Source of the DNA: Parasponia andersonii
Taxonomy: Eukaryota; Streptophyta; Magnoliopsida; Rosales; Cannabaceae
DNA: 64,000 nucleotides
Reading direction: 5' to 3'
Assembly: GCA_002914805.1 (NCBI GenBank)
Contig: JXTB01000088.1
Span: forward strand, 679,131-743,130
Below the pieces are notes generated by a model. It did not search any database and was not told the DNA's origin. It saw nothing but the letters and a program-made list of their open reading frames with translations. Positions 11,910-23,258 of the stretch are shown here, piece by piece; within the stretch, counting starts at the first letter, position 1, and the number at the start of each line of letters is the position of its first letter. The translations under genes and the position numbers were made by a program.

Positions 11910-13500
11910 TGTTAGGATGGGAAATGATGTTGCACGGAAAGATTGTAGGCTTTAAATACTTTGGTGTGTGTTTTGGGCTAAGTCCCTGAATTTGATTAGA
12001 GCAATTTACTTAAGTTTTGATCAATGTTAGATTAAACTTGAACATGATTAAAGCTGAGAACAGAGGCAAAATAGATGAAAAAAGAAACAAAGCAGTGTTA
12101 TTTTAGGGGTTGCGGATCCTAATTGAACAAGGGTAATTTTACCCTATACCCTAAATCCTTTTAGGGGTATAAGGACGTGAGTTACATGCACTGAATTAAG
12201 GGATACCAGCTACTGTTACATGCAGAGACTTCCTAGTTAAATACCATGTTGATTTCCTAGCAGCTAACTCCTAAACTAGGTGGTTTTCTGGTTTCTTGTT
12301 GCTGATTTCCTACGAAACCACTAAGGTGACAACTCCAAAATTATTTCCTAAGGTGGTTTGCAAGTATTTAAACTGAATATTAGCAATTCCATATCATCTA
12401 ATCATTGTTTTACTTAAAACTATGGCTGGAATCAGATCCTAGGAGACAAGGAAAGGCTGTTTTTGCCACTTGGCAGTCTCGTTTTCCACTAGTTACTTAG
12501 TTACCAAGCTTTGCTTGCCTATAAAAAGGGAGCAGCTCTTTCATCCACAGGGGCACTCCAACGCACACTCATACACACTTCCATATAACTATCACTCATT
12601 TTCAACTCGCTCTCTCTCTCTCAACTACCCTGATATTTTCGTGTCCAGCCCTTGTAGTGGTTGGAACTCCTACTTTTCTTTCATTTTCACCTCACCCACC
12701 TGATAAGCCTAAAACTTCTCCTTTGTATCTATATATCATTCAAGGTTACTTTTCTAGTACAAGATCGTCATCTTAACCTCATCCATACACTTGGAATCAC
12801 CCTTTTTCCTCGTTGCATACTTAATCAGCTGCTGTTTCTATATAAACAGTGGCTGGTTCGTGTTTTCATTATATATTGCGAGCTAAAATCATATTTTTAT
12901 GCATGATAAATACTAGATTGCATTCATGAGTGGCTGATCATTCATCACCACTTCATTCCACATCAAGGAACATGGAATCATGTCTTTAGCTAATCACTAA
13001 AGTCCGTATTCCATATTTTTATATAACTATGCTAACATATAAGCATGATCAAGGTTTGGTCAGCTTATAAACAACTACATTTCATACCTCAAACCATCAT
13101 CTATCTCATATTTTAACACAAATACATTTATCAGTATCTTATTTAAAGAATTCTATAAGGGTTGAGCCATTCAAGGCCTTAACCCCTATGTTCATGGTAG
13201 TTTTTGTACTTAGACAACATCTTTTATTTTCAGTATCTTATTTTCCAGGGCTTTATTTTTCAGTTCATACTTATTCTAATTAATTGGTCTATTTTTTAGT
13301 TCTTTATTTTCAGTATTTACATTTTAGTGCTTTAATTCTTGTAATTTATATTTCAGCAGTTTTACTTTCAATTATTTAAATTTCAATCCTTTATATTCTG
13401 CTATTTAAATTTCAGTACTTTTAATCTTGGTTATTTAAATTCCAGCACTCTTGATTCCAGTTAACTGGTCCTGTTTATTTTTAGCCATTTATTTTTTATT
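11910..13500 (+). mobile_element. Possible LTR-type insertion with a TATA promoter (tentative)
   Basis: The region begins near TGTTAGGATGGGAAATGATG, has a strong TATA (TATAAAAAGGGAGCAG, 12521-12536) followed by a C-rich possible transcription start, and ends in a series of TTTCAGTRCTTTA-like phrases (13220-13450). This resembles the U3-R-U5 order of a plant LTR. I could not fix termini or a target duplication and see no gag or pol, so this is a weak call. Confidence 0.3.
12521..12529 (+). promoter_or_regulatory. TATA box (TATAAAAAG)
   Basis: A consensus plant TATA box is followed about 30 bp downstream by CTTTCATCCACAG, a plausible start site. It has no recognisable gene behind it and may be the promoter of a retroelement LTR. 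Confidence 0.45.
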
Positions 13501-13526
13501 TATTTAATTACTAGCTTTATATATAT

Positions 13527-13752
13527 ATGCACCAATCCAGAAGGTATTTGTTTTTACTTATGCATAAGTATCAATTTGGCGAATGAAAATTTATCATGTA
13601 CATTTTTTACAGTAAAAAGTAAGAGAGAGAAATAGTATTAATGATGTATGTCTTTTTATGCACCTCATTATAGCCATTAGATGATGATCCAACGGCTAAA
13701 AAAAAATACTTACACGTAGGTAAAAAAAAAAATACCTATTGGATTGGCAACC
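13527..13752. mobile_element. MITE family copy 1
   Basis: The terminal inverted repeats are about 24 bp: left CCAATCCAGAAGGTATTTGT, right (reverse strand) GCCAATCCAATAGGTATTTT. The interior shares AAAATTTATCATGTACATTTT, AAGTAAGAGAGA, ATGCACCTCATTATA and GATGATCYAACG with copy 2 at 21686. Both sit in TATATATA tracts, so the element may duplicate TA; the exact duplication cannot be read. Confidence 0.75.
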
Positions 13753-13759
13753 TATATAT

Positions 13760-15588
13760 ATTATATATATGTATATATTCCTAGTTAACTTACTTAACTA
13801 TCTACTGTATATATCTATTTATACTTTTGCGTCTCTAACTTTTTATGTTCATTTATGTTGTCTTATTTTTTAAATAACATATAAGTAATTACATATTTTC
13901 ATAAATAAAAAATTACCACAAACAGTGTGGAAACTGATATCAGTAGAAGCTTAGTACTTCTAGAGATCAGACATGTTCCAAATGCCTGCCTTAACATGAT
14001 CTCATCACACTAGCAAGCTTGATGATGACGACTACTATATGAAATTTAGTGAAGGTAAATGGATGATGACTTCAGGTTGAACAATCTACATGTTGTGCAA
14101 CTTAAGCTCAACAAAGGAGAGGTTAATGCAGTTGAAAGATTTTGAGTTTTAATCTTTGACAAAAGAGGCTTCGTCATATAAGCAAGAAAAGGCCTCAAAC
14201 TTTGTCCTAAAGCAATATTTAGCTGGTTTGAAACTATGCCCCTGAAAAATTTTGTTCATTACTTAGCTAGAAAATTGTATAGGTTGCAACTCATGCATGG
14301 CTCAATCTAGAAAACCAAATGCTATTGATTGATTTAATGATGATGTTTATGCAAACTAGGTGGACTTAAATCAAATGATATTGTTTGCAAGCTTGTTACA
14401 TCTCAGTAAGCCGTAAAGAGTGGGCATGCAATGGACTATTGTACTGAGGAAACAATATAAATTGGATAATTGTGTGGTGATGCCAGGCAACAAACTCTAC
14501 ATATCAACTGGCTTTGTTTAAGAATGCATCCTCTCCATTTTTTCTCCTTATAAGTTTGGTTACCAGATCATTCCCTTCCCCTTTATTTAATTGTTCATGT
14601 TAAATTCCAAATATACGTGATTATTTTTATTTAGATGAACCAAGATTGCTTTGTTTTTATGATGATTTTTATTTATATGAACCAAGGGTGTTCTTTATGA
14701 TATTTTATCGGTAGAGACATTACATGACCTGTGTTTTTAGGATTTTTTTTTTTTCACCGGAAGTTGAAATTGGACTGCATCCCATATTTTTTCTTTCTTG
14801 TAGGCTTTCACGTAAAACAGACATGTCACTCATTTCTAGATACATTTTTGCTTCATCTATGATGCTTTGGTGGACAGTCATATTATTAGTTACATTTGTT
14901 TTCATCGATACACTATCCTACTTGAACACAGTGATGGAAAACTTCTTTCTTGATTATTATTGTACATGTCTTTTCCCAAGATATTTTCATAGTTGTTCTA
15001 AATGTTGCTTTTTTGGACATCTTAACCCTTTTCCGTGTGTTTGAGCACCCCCCCCCCCCCCCCCCCCCCCTTTTTTTTTTTCTTTAATCAGCATTTTAGT
15101 CGATATAAATAAATCCTGTTTCATGCTCTTTTGTCAAATAAGTATTACTATTTATACTGTTTGTGTTTAACAAATAATAAATTATTGTCATGAATATTTA
15201 TGTCTTTAAGAGTATTCGAGAAGTGGATCTTCAGTATTTTCTCTTATACTTTGAATTTGCTATTGTTTCCAGATCACTTAAGGTCCCGAGGGATTAATTT
15301 TCTAACATTGTTCAAGATCAAGAATTTTATCTTTAAATTCTTCGTCAGAAAATTGCATTCGATTTGAACAGTAACTCCTTATAGAAAAAGGTAATTACTC
15401 TGATGCACTTTTTGGTGTGCTAATATTATATTAGAAGTCAGTATTTAGGTGGGCTGACTTCTTGTTTTTTCAGGTTTCCTCTTTAATTAACAACCTAAAG
15501 GTTCTTTTTTAACTTGTATATTGCTGTTTTATTATCTGTTAATACTTTGACTTGTTTGTTATTTATATTGGCATTTGCTTGCTTGCAG
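13760..15588. other. Gene-free stretch
   Basis: AT-rich DNA with no recognisable coding sequence, apart from chance frames such as 14724-15044. A striking homopolymer junction lies at 15048-15081. Confidence 0.5.
15048..15081. repeat. Poly-C (23) / poly-T (11) junction
   Basis: A run of 23 C is followed at once by 11 T. Long C runs can form i-motif or G-quadruplex structures, and they are also where assemblies make length errors, so the exact length should not be trusted. Confidence 0.9.
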
Positions 15589-15672
15589 GCCACCAGGTGT
15601 AGCTTTTGTGTTTTATACAGATCCTATATTATAAGACTGTGATGTCATCTTCAAACCCAATAAACGCCAAAT
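15589..15672 (+). pseudogene. Possible exon fragment after a splice acceptor, RSZ-like (weak)
   Basis: The acceptor-like GCTTGCTTGCAG is followed by a frame reading RPPGVAFVFYTDPIL and then a stop. RSZ-type SR splicing factors have an intron just before RPPGYAF in their RRM. The match is about eight residues and lacks the rest of the RRM, so it may be chance. An AATAAA follows at 15659. If real, it is the broken end of the unit starting near 9735. Confidence 0.2.
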
Positions 15673-16009
15673 TTCGTCAGAAGTCTCAACTCAAAAGCTG
15701 ATAAGAGTAAATGATGTCAGTTACTCAGATTTTCTATACCCACAAAGCTGTCTATCTTTCAAAATTTATTTTGCTCTCTTCAGATCTTACCATAAAATTA
15801 CAAAAAAAAAAAAGGAAAAAAGAAAAAAAGAGAATATTTTACATTATTATTTTCGAAATTATAAGTCATTGAATATTACCCTTCACTCACCTAAGGAGTA
15901 TAAGAGAAAAAAATTTGGAACTTCTACTACATCTAAAGTCATTGCCTACTTTTGCTTCGTGATGTCCCCAACTTATCAGACATTGCTGTGGGTCTAGAAA
16001 TGGCTTCAT

Positions 16010-17003
16010 TTAGGGCCAGTTTAGTTGTTCCCATTCCCACAGAGGCTGTTCTAGATTGTCGTTCATTTCCCATTCAGTACTCCCACTCCCTGCAGCCATT
16101 GGGAGTTCCGCAGGCTCTCCTGAGGATGAGGTTTCGGGTGATGAAGTTGCAGCTCTCTCAACCATCGTGGTGATTTGAGCAGACGGTCCAGCTTGGTCAC
16201 CTTGTTGCTCTCGTGTGTCTCTTGTCGACTTTATTGGACGCCGGTCAAATGCTCGGAAACACCCAGATATCACGTATACTCGGCACAAGCTAAACTCATG
16301 CCTCAGCTAAAAAGAAGACATGATAACATCAGTAATGATTTGACATGAAAGGTAATATCTGAGACTACTTACAGTTATATCTTAAACCAAGAACATTTAC
16401 GTGTAAATATTTGCTTCTTATCTTTTTACCATAGGAGTAGTGACGCTATTCGGGTTGTTTACTTCTTCAATTGCTCTATACTCGTTCATCTTCCATTTGG
16501 TTTTTCTTCCGGTAGGAGCTTTTCCCTTGTAGAAAACCATAGTTTTTTTCACTCCAATCACCCGGTTATCCGAGGAGAAAACATAACTAGGTGATCCTGT
16601 TGCCTTCCAATATCCAGAAGCCGTGGTGCGATTCGGTTTCCCTCCACGAGCTTCTCTTTCTTGTCTTGGTGTAAAGAAGAACCACTGCTCAGTATCTCCT
16701 TGGCATAACTCGCCCGAGTACTCTGCAAAAACAACCAGGAAAAGAAAATGCTAGTGAGTTTTACTTATCCAAGCATTAATCTTACACTTGAAACATCATT
16801 AAAACAACCGTATTTGCTAAGAACAAGAATAATCCATCTAGAAAAGTACTTGGTAGATCCCATGGTTCTATACTGTAAATGTCTATGACTTTGACAACGC
16901 GGTTTATGTCGTCTCGTTTTGCTTCCAGCTTGTTGCGCAGATAGAAGGAAACAAGCTCTTCCTCCGTCGGGTAGAAGCGAAAACCCGGTGGTAGCTCCGG
17001 CAT
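16010..17003 (-). CDS. NAC90: NAC domain transcription factor, NAC90-like, three exons
   Basis: Exons 17003-16850, 16722-16430 and 16306-16010 join with GT-AG introns in phases 1 and 0 to give 247 residues. The NAC domain is complete. Subdomain A has [18 protein letters not shown] (residues 4-21); B has [13 protein letters not shown] (39-51); C has WFFFTPRQ and SGYWKATG (65-94); D has [13 protein letters not shown] and [12 protein letters not shown] (106-134); E has [12 protein letters not shown] (150-161). The short C-terminal region is Ser/Thr/Glu-rich and ends WEWEQLNWP, typical of the short NAC90-type proteins. NAC proteins are nuclear, bind DNA as dimers at CGTR-type sites, and this clade is linked in Arabidopsis to senescence and salicylic-acid control. 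The start is the only ATG ahead of the motif and lies about 65 bp below a TATA box. Introns are 127 and 123 bp. No damage seen; likely functional. Confidence 0.95.
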
Positions 17004-17065
17004 TTGTGTAGTTTGCTTTGTATATATTGTTTTTGGTTGCTGTCTGCTGCTTGTTTGGTTGGAGT

Positions 17066-17075
17066 TATATATAGA
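17066..17075 (-). promoter_or_regulatory. TATA box of the NAC gene
   Basis: The minus strand reads CTATATATAACTCC about 65 bp upstream of the NAC start codon, giving a predicted leader of roughly 30-35 nt. It is followed by an AC-rich leader up to the ATG. Confidence 0.75.
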
Positions 17076-17159
17076 GAAGTAGAGAAAAAGACCACAATGT
17101 CTTAGGTAGAATACAAGATTTGCCGAGTGAAATGATAAAAGTAGAAAATGAAACAAGAA

Positions 17160-18940
17160 AAAAATAATAAAATAAAAGTTGGACTTGGTATACTTAACGC
17201 GGCTTTATTGGAAATGATTTCCGTTTGTCCCATGAAAGTTTTATTTTTCATATAGGCGCAGATAGGGATATTCATCCAATAGAAGCCCCTTTTGAACTAG
17301 TCAGCAAATCTTTCTTCCTAGTGCTTTGGTTATCCGCATCAAATTCTGACCACTCTTGAGTGCTTATATTGTTATGTAGGTCCAACTTTTTTTTTTCCTC
17401 CTTTTTTCAATAAAAGGAAAAAAAAAATAATTAAAAAACCGACAAATGTGACATCACATATATGATTTCTTTAAGTGGGCTGAGATAATGGTATCTACTG
17501 TTTTGTTGAAATCCTCTGCTTCCTAAATATATTAAGGATGAAAATTACTAGTAGTTGATACAGCCCAACACATTTAACAGAGGTAGAAAACCGAAGAATA
17601 ACAAGTGCCAAATTAGTTAATGTCATTGCAGAATTTTGATTTTTTTTGACGGAGAATTTTGATGCCTTCTGTTTGTACAAAACTTCTTATTGGAGTATTA
17701 GATGTAAGTCTGGAAATATTAATAGGAACTTTTATAGTTGGTAAGAATTTGCAAATAATGTACGTTTATGAACACTTAATCACATCGTAATTAAGCACTA
17801 CGCAAAATTAATGGATTTTGGTATTAGTTAACTAACTACTCATGACAGTCATTAGTCTACTGGTAGCATTTTCTTTAAGCGTATCACTACTAGACTTTTG
17901 TTTTTAATTTTCCCTATAAGGTGGGGTACCTACCGTATAACATTTTTTCATTGATAAGTGCAATTATTAATTATTCGGCACTTGCGGACCCCAATTGAGG
18001 AAAAGAGAGGTCGTTTAAAGGGGTAGTGCCATAAGATTGTGTGATCCCTACCCCCCAAAAAACAAATGAATATTATACCTTAGAAAACGAATAGAAAACC
18101 CGCTCAAAAAAAAAAAAAAACAAAAAAGAATGGAAAAAACTTATTTTAAAATGGTCCAACACCATTTGAACTTTCTAAAAGCGTTTGTGCAACTCGGGTC
18201 TTCAGTAAATGGATACACTGCTACTTATCGGACACATTATTGAGTGAATTTAGCTTTCAAACCACGTTGGGAACACCCCTAGGCCTTAGATATCATCCTT
18301 TAAACTTGTTAGAGGGCTAAACCGTCAATGGAAATTCACCATTTAACTTCGCAATTATTAAATTAAACAATTAATTGTTAGAAAAATTAATTGCTGATTT
18401 ACATCATCGGATAAATTTCAACAATTAAAATTAATTTTTTTTGTCAAATTTACTGATAATTAATTAATTAATTATTTTTAAATTGCAGAATTATTTACAC
18501 ACAACACATTTCTCTTTGAAACTGCTAAGTGGGATGACCTAAATAATGTTTAACCGTTGTGAAATGATCCTTTAACAAAGTTCCGATCTACCATAAACAA
18601 TACAAATGTAAATGCAAAATTTAAAGTAAGATAATGTCATAGTTCATGAAATACCGATGCATATTTTAATTTTAGCCTAAATATTATTTGTGAAGCAACT
18701 GTAAGATGGTTACCAATATAGTGCATAAAGAAACTACTTATTTAACTTTGATTTTAACTTGGTGAACGTGGAAAATTACTATTTCACTCCTATGCTGGCT
18801 TCTCAAGAGACTGAGAGCATGAAAACGTGTACGTTGTACGAGATGATTCCTCTTCAAACTGAAAACCTTTTTTTAATGGACAACTGGAAACTTCTTAACT
18901 GCACTAAGTGACTGAAATACTTGTTCATTTATTTATTTTT
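17160..18940. other. NAC upstream DNA, no gene
   Basis: AT-rich DNA upstream of the NAC gene. It contains poly-A runs (18105-18120) and a block of TTAATTAATTAA (18455-18475). No coding sequence is supported. Confidence 0.5.
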
Positions 18941-18947
18941 GAGGTAG

Positions 18948-19085
18948 TAGTCAACGCCTGGATCTTGGCGACACGTGTTCGTGGCGTGACAAATGTTACA
19001 AAGATCAAGTCCATGTTCACAAACGTAACGTCAGTGGCTTCACTTCACCACTCAGGTACAGCATGTACCTTACGTCATACATCAC
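18948..19085. promoter_or_regulatory. Cluster of ACGT-core motifs upstream of the NAC gene
   Basis: Within 140 bp of GC-richer DNA there is GACACGTGTTC (G-box-like), GTGGCGTGAC, CGTAACGTCAGTGG and CTTACGTCATAC. Two CGTCA/TGACG cores are as-1-type TGA-factor sites, and the ACGT cores suit bZIP factors. The cluster is about 2 kb upstream of the NAC start, the nearest gene facing away from it. Function is inferred. Confidence 0.4.
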
Positions 19086-19355
19086 ATATTTTGTATTTTT
19101 GAAGGGGTCCTTTAATTACAAAACGACATCAACCCAAAACAGAAAAAAAAAAAATGAGAGAACAAAAATTGAACTAATAGTGACACATACATCTAAGTAT
19201 GATAAAATCTTGTGTGACGGAAAAATACCAAGAGTCTCTTGTGTTTTAGTTTAATACTAGTTTTCATTATGTGTTTTTAATATACAAAATATATCAACAT
19301 TATCCTTTAGGTTAGATTTAGTAGACATTATGTTGGAAATGACAAAGATCAATGG

Positions 19356-19479
19356 AAATTTGATAAAAGAGATATTACTGGCCTAATTTGAGAAATTCAA
19401 GGGATAAATGTTATATTAAATTTGATAAAAGAGATATTACTGGCCTAATTTGAGAAATTCAAGGGATAAATGTTATATT
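19356..19479. repeat. 62-bp perfect tandem duplication
   Basis: Two adjacent, essentially identical copies contain GATAAAAGAGATATTACTGG and AAGGGATAAATGTTATATT. The lack of differences says the duplication is recent, or is an assembly artefact. Confidence 0.85.
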
Positions 19480-20984
19480 TCTAAGACATGCTTGTTTTTT
19501 GTTTTTGTTTTTTTCTTCCTGAAGTGTCTAAGACACATGATTGAAACTGGATTTTAGTAGAGTTTTTAAGATCTAAAAAAAAAAAAAATAGAAACTGGAT
19601 TTTGCTAAAATACGGGTAGGCTTTTAGTAGTTTTTCTATTATTTTATGGTGGAAAATGTTTGGAAAAAAAGCTAAGTCTCGCAATAATAAGGATGAATTT
19701 GAAAAGCCAATGAATTGTCATTGTTTGTGATTGGTACAAGTATGGGACAAGACCAGGTCTTGGGGACAACGAAAGGAGCATAAACAGTACAAATGCTTAT
19801 AAAAGGAAACACAATTTTTTTTGCTATAGCCTATATGATGTGGACTTTCTAAGGATGGTTAACCTTTTCATACGCGCGTTAAGGTTATAAATAAGGTCAT
19901 TCCGCTCATCTCTGTCGTTATGGATTACTAATGATAATAGTCAAGTAGTTTGTACCTGTGTGGGTGACATTTGGAGTTCACGAATCATTAATTTACAAAT
20001 ACATAAATATATATGGATACAATATTATTATATATTCTTATCCAAAAAAAAATTATATAAATATATATTCAAATTGGGATTTCAAGGGGAAAAAGGGGGG
20101 AGAAATTGGGATTTCGAAGGGAAAAAAGGTTGAAAAGTCTAAAGGTTTGACCACTGTTCTTAAGCATTCGTTTACCAAATTGATAGCGGCATGAAATTTA
20201 TAAGTAAAATTCTACAAAGCTAGATATGCGCACCACACATTAAGATATGTCTTATAACTCTATATTCACAAATGGGTCCTATATTTCTATTAGGAAAAAT
20301 CTAAAGGGCAATTGTAGTGTTAAGTATATACATTAAAAAAAAAAGTGTGAGACCTTAAATCAATTTTGTGCTATAGGTCTCAATTTCTGTTAGGCCTAGC
20401 AAACTGGATTTTGTGTTAAGCACAAGTGCCTTAGAACATTGTTCCCTTGCATGTGCTACTTAACTTTATATACTAATAAAAGTATAAAATCACTACAAAA
20501 TTTATATGAATGTTTCACACTTATATTAAGTAACAAATGCCCAATAACACTATTCATTAATGTGTGAGGTGTTAAGTGCATTTTTGCTCAATTTATAGAC
20601 ATGACTCAAAAGAAATCACCGTAATTTTTCCTTTCACATTTTTTCTCTCTCACGATTGTTAAACTAGAAATAAAAGAAAAAAAATTGATAATAAACATCG
20701 ATCAATTATCACAATAAGTCTCACATAATATATATTTTGAGAAAATAGCGAAGATTTAAGTAGTTTTTCGTAAACCTAAAAATAGCACAATGATATCATA
20801 TAATAAAGTTTGGTAATTACGCTTATTATCAATCAATATTGAGGATTTTAGAATATAAAGTAACTTAAACTGGCAAAAAGGTGGCAATTTGGAGCAAAAG
20901 GCAAGAAAGTCACTTTATAAATCAAGAAAATTTAAATAGAAATTATAATTCATTTTTATAACGAAGGAACACGAATGGGAAAAA
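19480..20984. other. Gene-free AT-rich stretch
   Basis: No coding sequence, tRNA or structured repeat is recognised. Short T and A runs and an unremarkable composition only. Confidence 0.5.
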
Positions 20985-21310
20985 TCACGTACTCTCTCAC
21001 CAACCGGCATATCAAGCGTTGAATCCCATCAGGCACATGCTGCATTTCAAACGCTACCTGAGCGAGTGGCGAAGACGTCGATAGCAGAGGCTGTAGGCCG
21101 CTTACTCATCTGGGCAATCACGTGCTTCGCGTGTACTTGCATCCCATGCACCTGCCTGTGTCTTCAAACCGAGATCGCCCATATGCGCCGTTCTTTCCTC
21201 TACCCAATAAGGAGTCTTAAATCAGCTACATCCGAGTACGCCACACATGATCCAAATCTCCATCGCTTTTGTTAGCAATCTTGGCCGTCCATACTTTAAT
21301 CCAACTGCTC
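20985..21310. other. Isolated GC-rich island, unidentified
   Basis: About 300 bp of clearly higher GC sits in AT-rich DNA. It has ATCACGTGCTTCGCGTG, ACGTCGATAGCAG and CATATGCGCCG. A 69-residue frame (21066-21275) is open but not similar to a protein I know, and it is Cys-rich only near residues 22-32. The island ends in a CT run. It could be a promoter/CpG-rich element, an exon relic or a conserved non-coding block. Confidence 0.3.
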
Positions 21311-21685
21311 TCTCTCTCTCAACATTAAATATCGGCCTTTACATCTTCATTAACATATAATATCAGCCGTCCATCCTAGGCTAAGAATTATATTTCAGCA
21401 GCCAATCTAGAAGACGGCGAAGCTCCATTTTTCAAGAACATAAGTGCTAATAAATTAGAATAATAATATATTTATATTTATACATTAGAATAATATTTCA
21501 TCTTTTATTTCTATTTCTATTTTCAAAGTAGAATTTTAAGAAGACATATGTTCTTAAAATTTAATCCTGTTAAATTTATAGCTCCCACAATTTGTTCTAA
21601 TGTATTAGAATTATATCAAACAAATACACAATAGAATTTGAAACTTTTTATATATAGGGTCTATATGATAATATATATATATATA

Positions 21686-21922
21686 TGGATACTAATTTAG
21701 TAGGTATTTTTTTTTTATATATATACAAATATCATTTTGGCCAATAAAAATTTATCATACACATTTTTTATATGAAAAAGTAAGAGAGAAAAAAAGTAAT
21801 AGTGATACACATTTTTTCATGCACCTCATTATAATCGATAGATTATTATTCGATGATGATCTAACGACTAAAAAGAATACCTACATATAGATAAAGAAAA
21901 AAACCTACTGAATTGACAATAT
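21686..21922. mobile_element. MITE family copy 2
   Basis: Same family as 13527-13752. It opens ACTAATTTAGTAGGTATTTT, closes with ACCTACTGAATTGACA, and shares AAAATTTATCATACACATTT, ATGCACCTCATTATAATC and GATGATCTAACGACTAAAAA. It also sits between TA tracts. The two copies differ at about one base in seven, so neither is a fresh insertion. Confidence 0.75.
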
Positions 21923-22423
21923 ATATATATATATGCTAGCATATATCAATTTATGAGTTTATGAGAAATAACCAGAATTGCTTTCTAAACTTGAGCTTAG
22001 ATAAATATCATAATAAACTCTTATATGATATTATAAAAATATTCTTAATATTGGGGACACTCTTGCTGAATGTTTGATACTGTACTTTTAAACTAAATGT
22101 CATATATTTTCTATAAAACTCACTATTATCATAATTAGTTAATTTATTTGGCGATACTATATCAATAGTATTATCCCGATGCAATGCTATTCTAGAAATA
22201 TGAAATTATCGTATTTACTTTTGAATTATGATATGACTATTGCACTTAATATTTACCAAGTATAAGCACAATCAATTCACAAAGTGAATACTAGGGCTTC
22301 ATTGTAATTATAATCCAATATACATGGAAGACCTCAAAATAATATTATATGCACGATGTCCAAAACTATAAGGCATTATTAACAATTCTAAAATCACATC
22401 CCCTAAGATATTGAAGTTCGAAC

Positions 22424-22534
22424 CATAATTCATAAGAGTTACTCTTTTAATAAGTTTAAGAGATATAACTAAAGAAATCATAATTCATAGGAGCTACTCC
22501 TTTATAAGTTTAAGAGAGATATAACTAAAGAAAG
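22424..22534. repeat. 55-bp tandem duplication
   Basis: Two adjacent copies share CATAATTCATARGAGYTACT, AATAAGTTTAAGAG and ATATAACTAAAGAAA with a few differences. Confidence 0.75.
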
Positions 22535-23258
22535 CAACAAATAATTTAGATTAAGGTAAACTACTATAATGCTAGTTTAATGATAATAAAATATTGAGTT
22601 ATGACTTTTAACTTCAATATCTCTATCACTTAGTACAGTTTAATACATCTATAACATATTTATAATGTACTAATATTTCTATCCAAAGTCATATAAACTT
22701 TGTTGTTTAGGAACTTTATTAATCTTGTTGAAATAAATAACACCACGTTTTATAATTAAATAAAATATTCCATTTTTAATAGCAAAATGTGGATGTTTTG
22801 TTTAGATATGATGAAATAAAGAAAAGTATCTGACACTAATGATCTCGTCTTATAGTCATTCACTTATTTTGTCATCATATCATCAAAACTTGTTGATACT
22901 TATATGTTATAAAATTTTAAAAATCGTAAATATACATTAAATATGGAATTAAACAAATACTGGAATATGATATTTATTAATATTAAATAAACAATACTTC
23001 AATCCTTTATTATATTATTCTTTAAAAGCAACTCTTAAATGAAATTGCTTTTCAGTATATTTCCTAACAAGAAGCTTATAGATAATTAAGTTCGTTTGGC
23101 TAACAAATTAATTTGGTAAAATTATTAAAAGGAGGTAGAAAAAAAGAAGTGAGGGGTCAGGTGAGCTTGGATCCTAGATGTTTCTTTTCTTAATTTATTC
23201 ACTTGAATTTGCATTTCATTTAATATATCCTATTTAATTTCATTAGATATTTTTTTTT
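22535..23258. other. Gene-free AT-rich stretch
   Basis: Nothing recognisable between the tandem duplication and LTR A. Confidence 0.5.

Noticed and set aside
16782-17156. NAC frame starting upstream at 17156 and reading past the exon end
   Set aside because: The extra N-terminal residues lie upstream of or at the TATA box, and the C-terminal extension is intron. The real start is 17003 and the exon ends at 16850.
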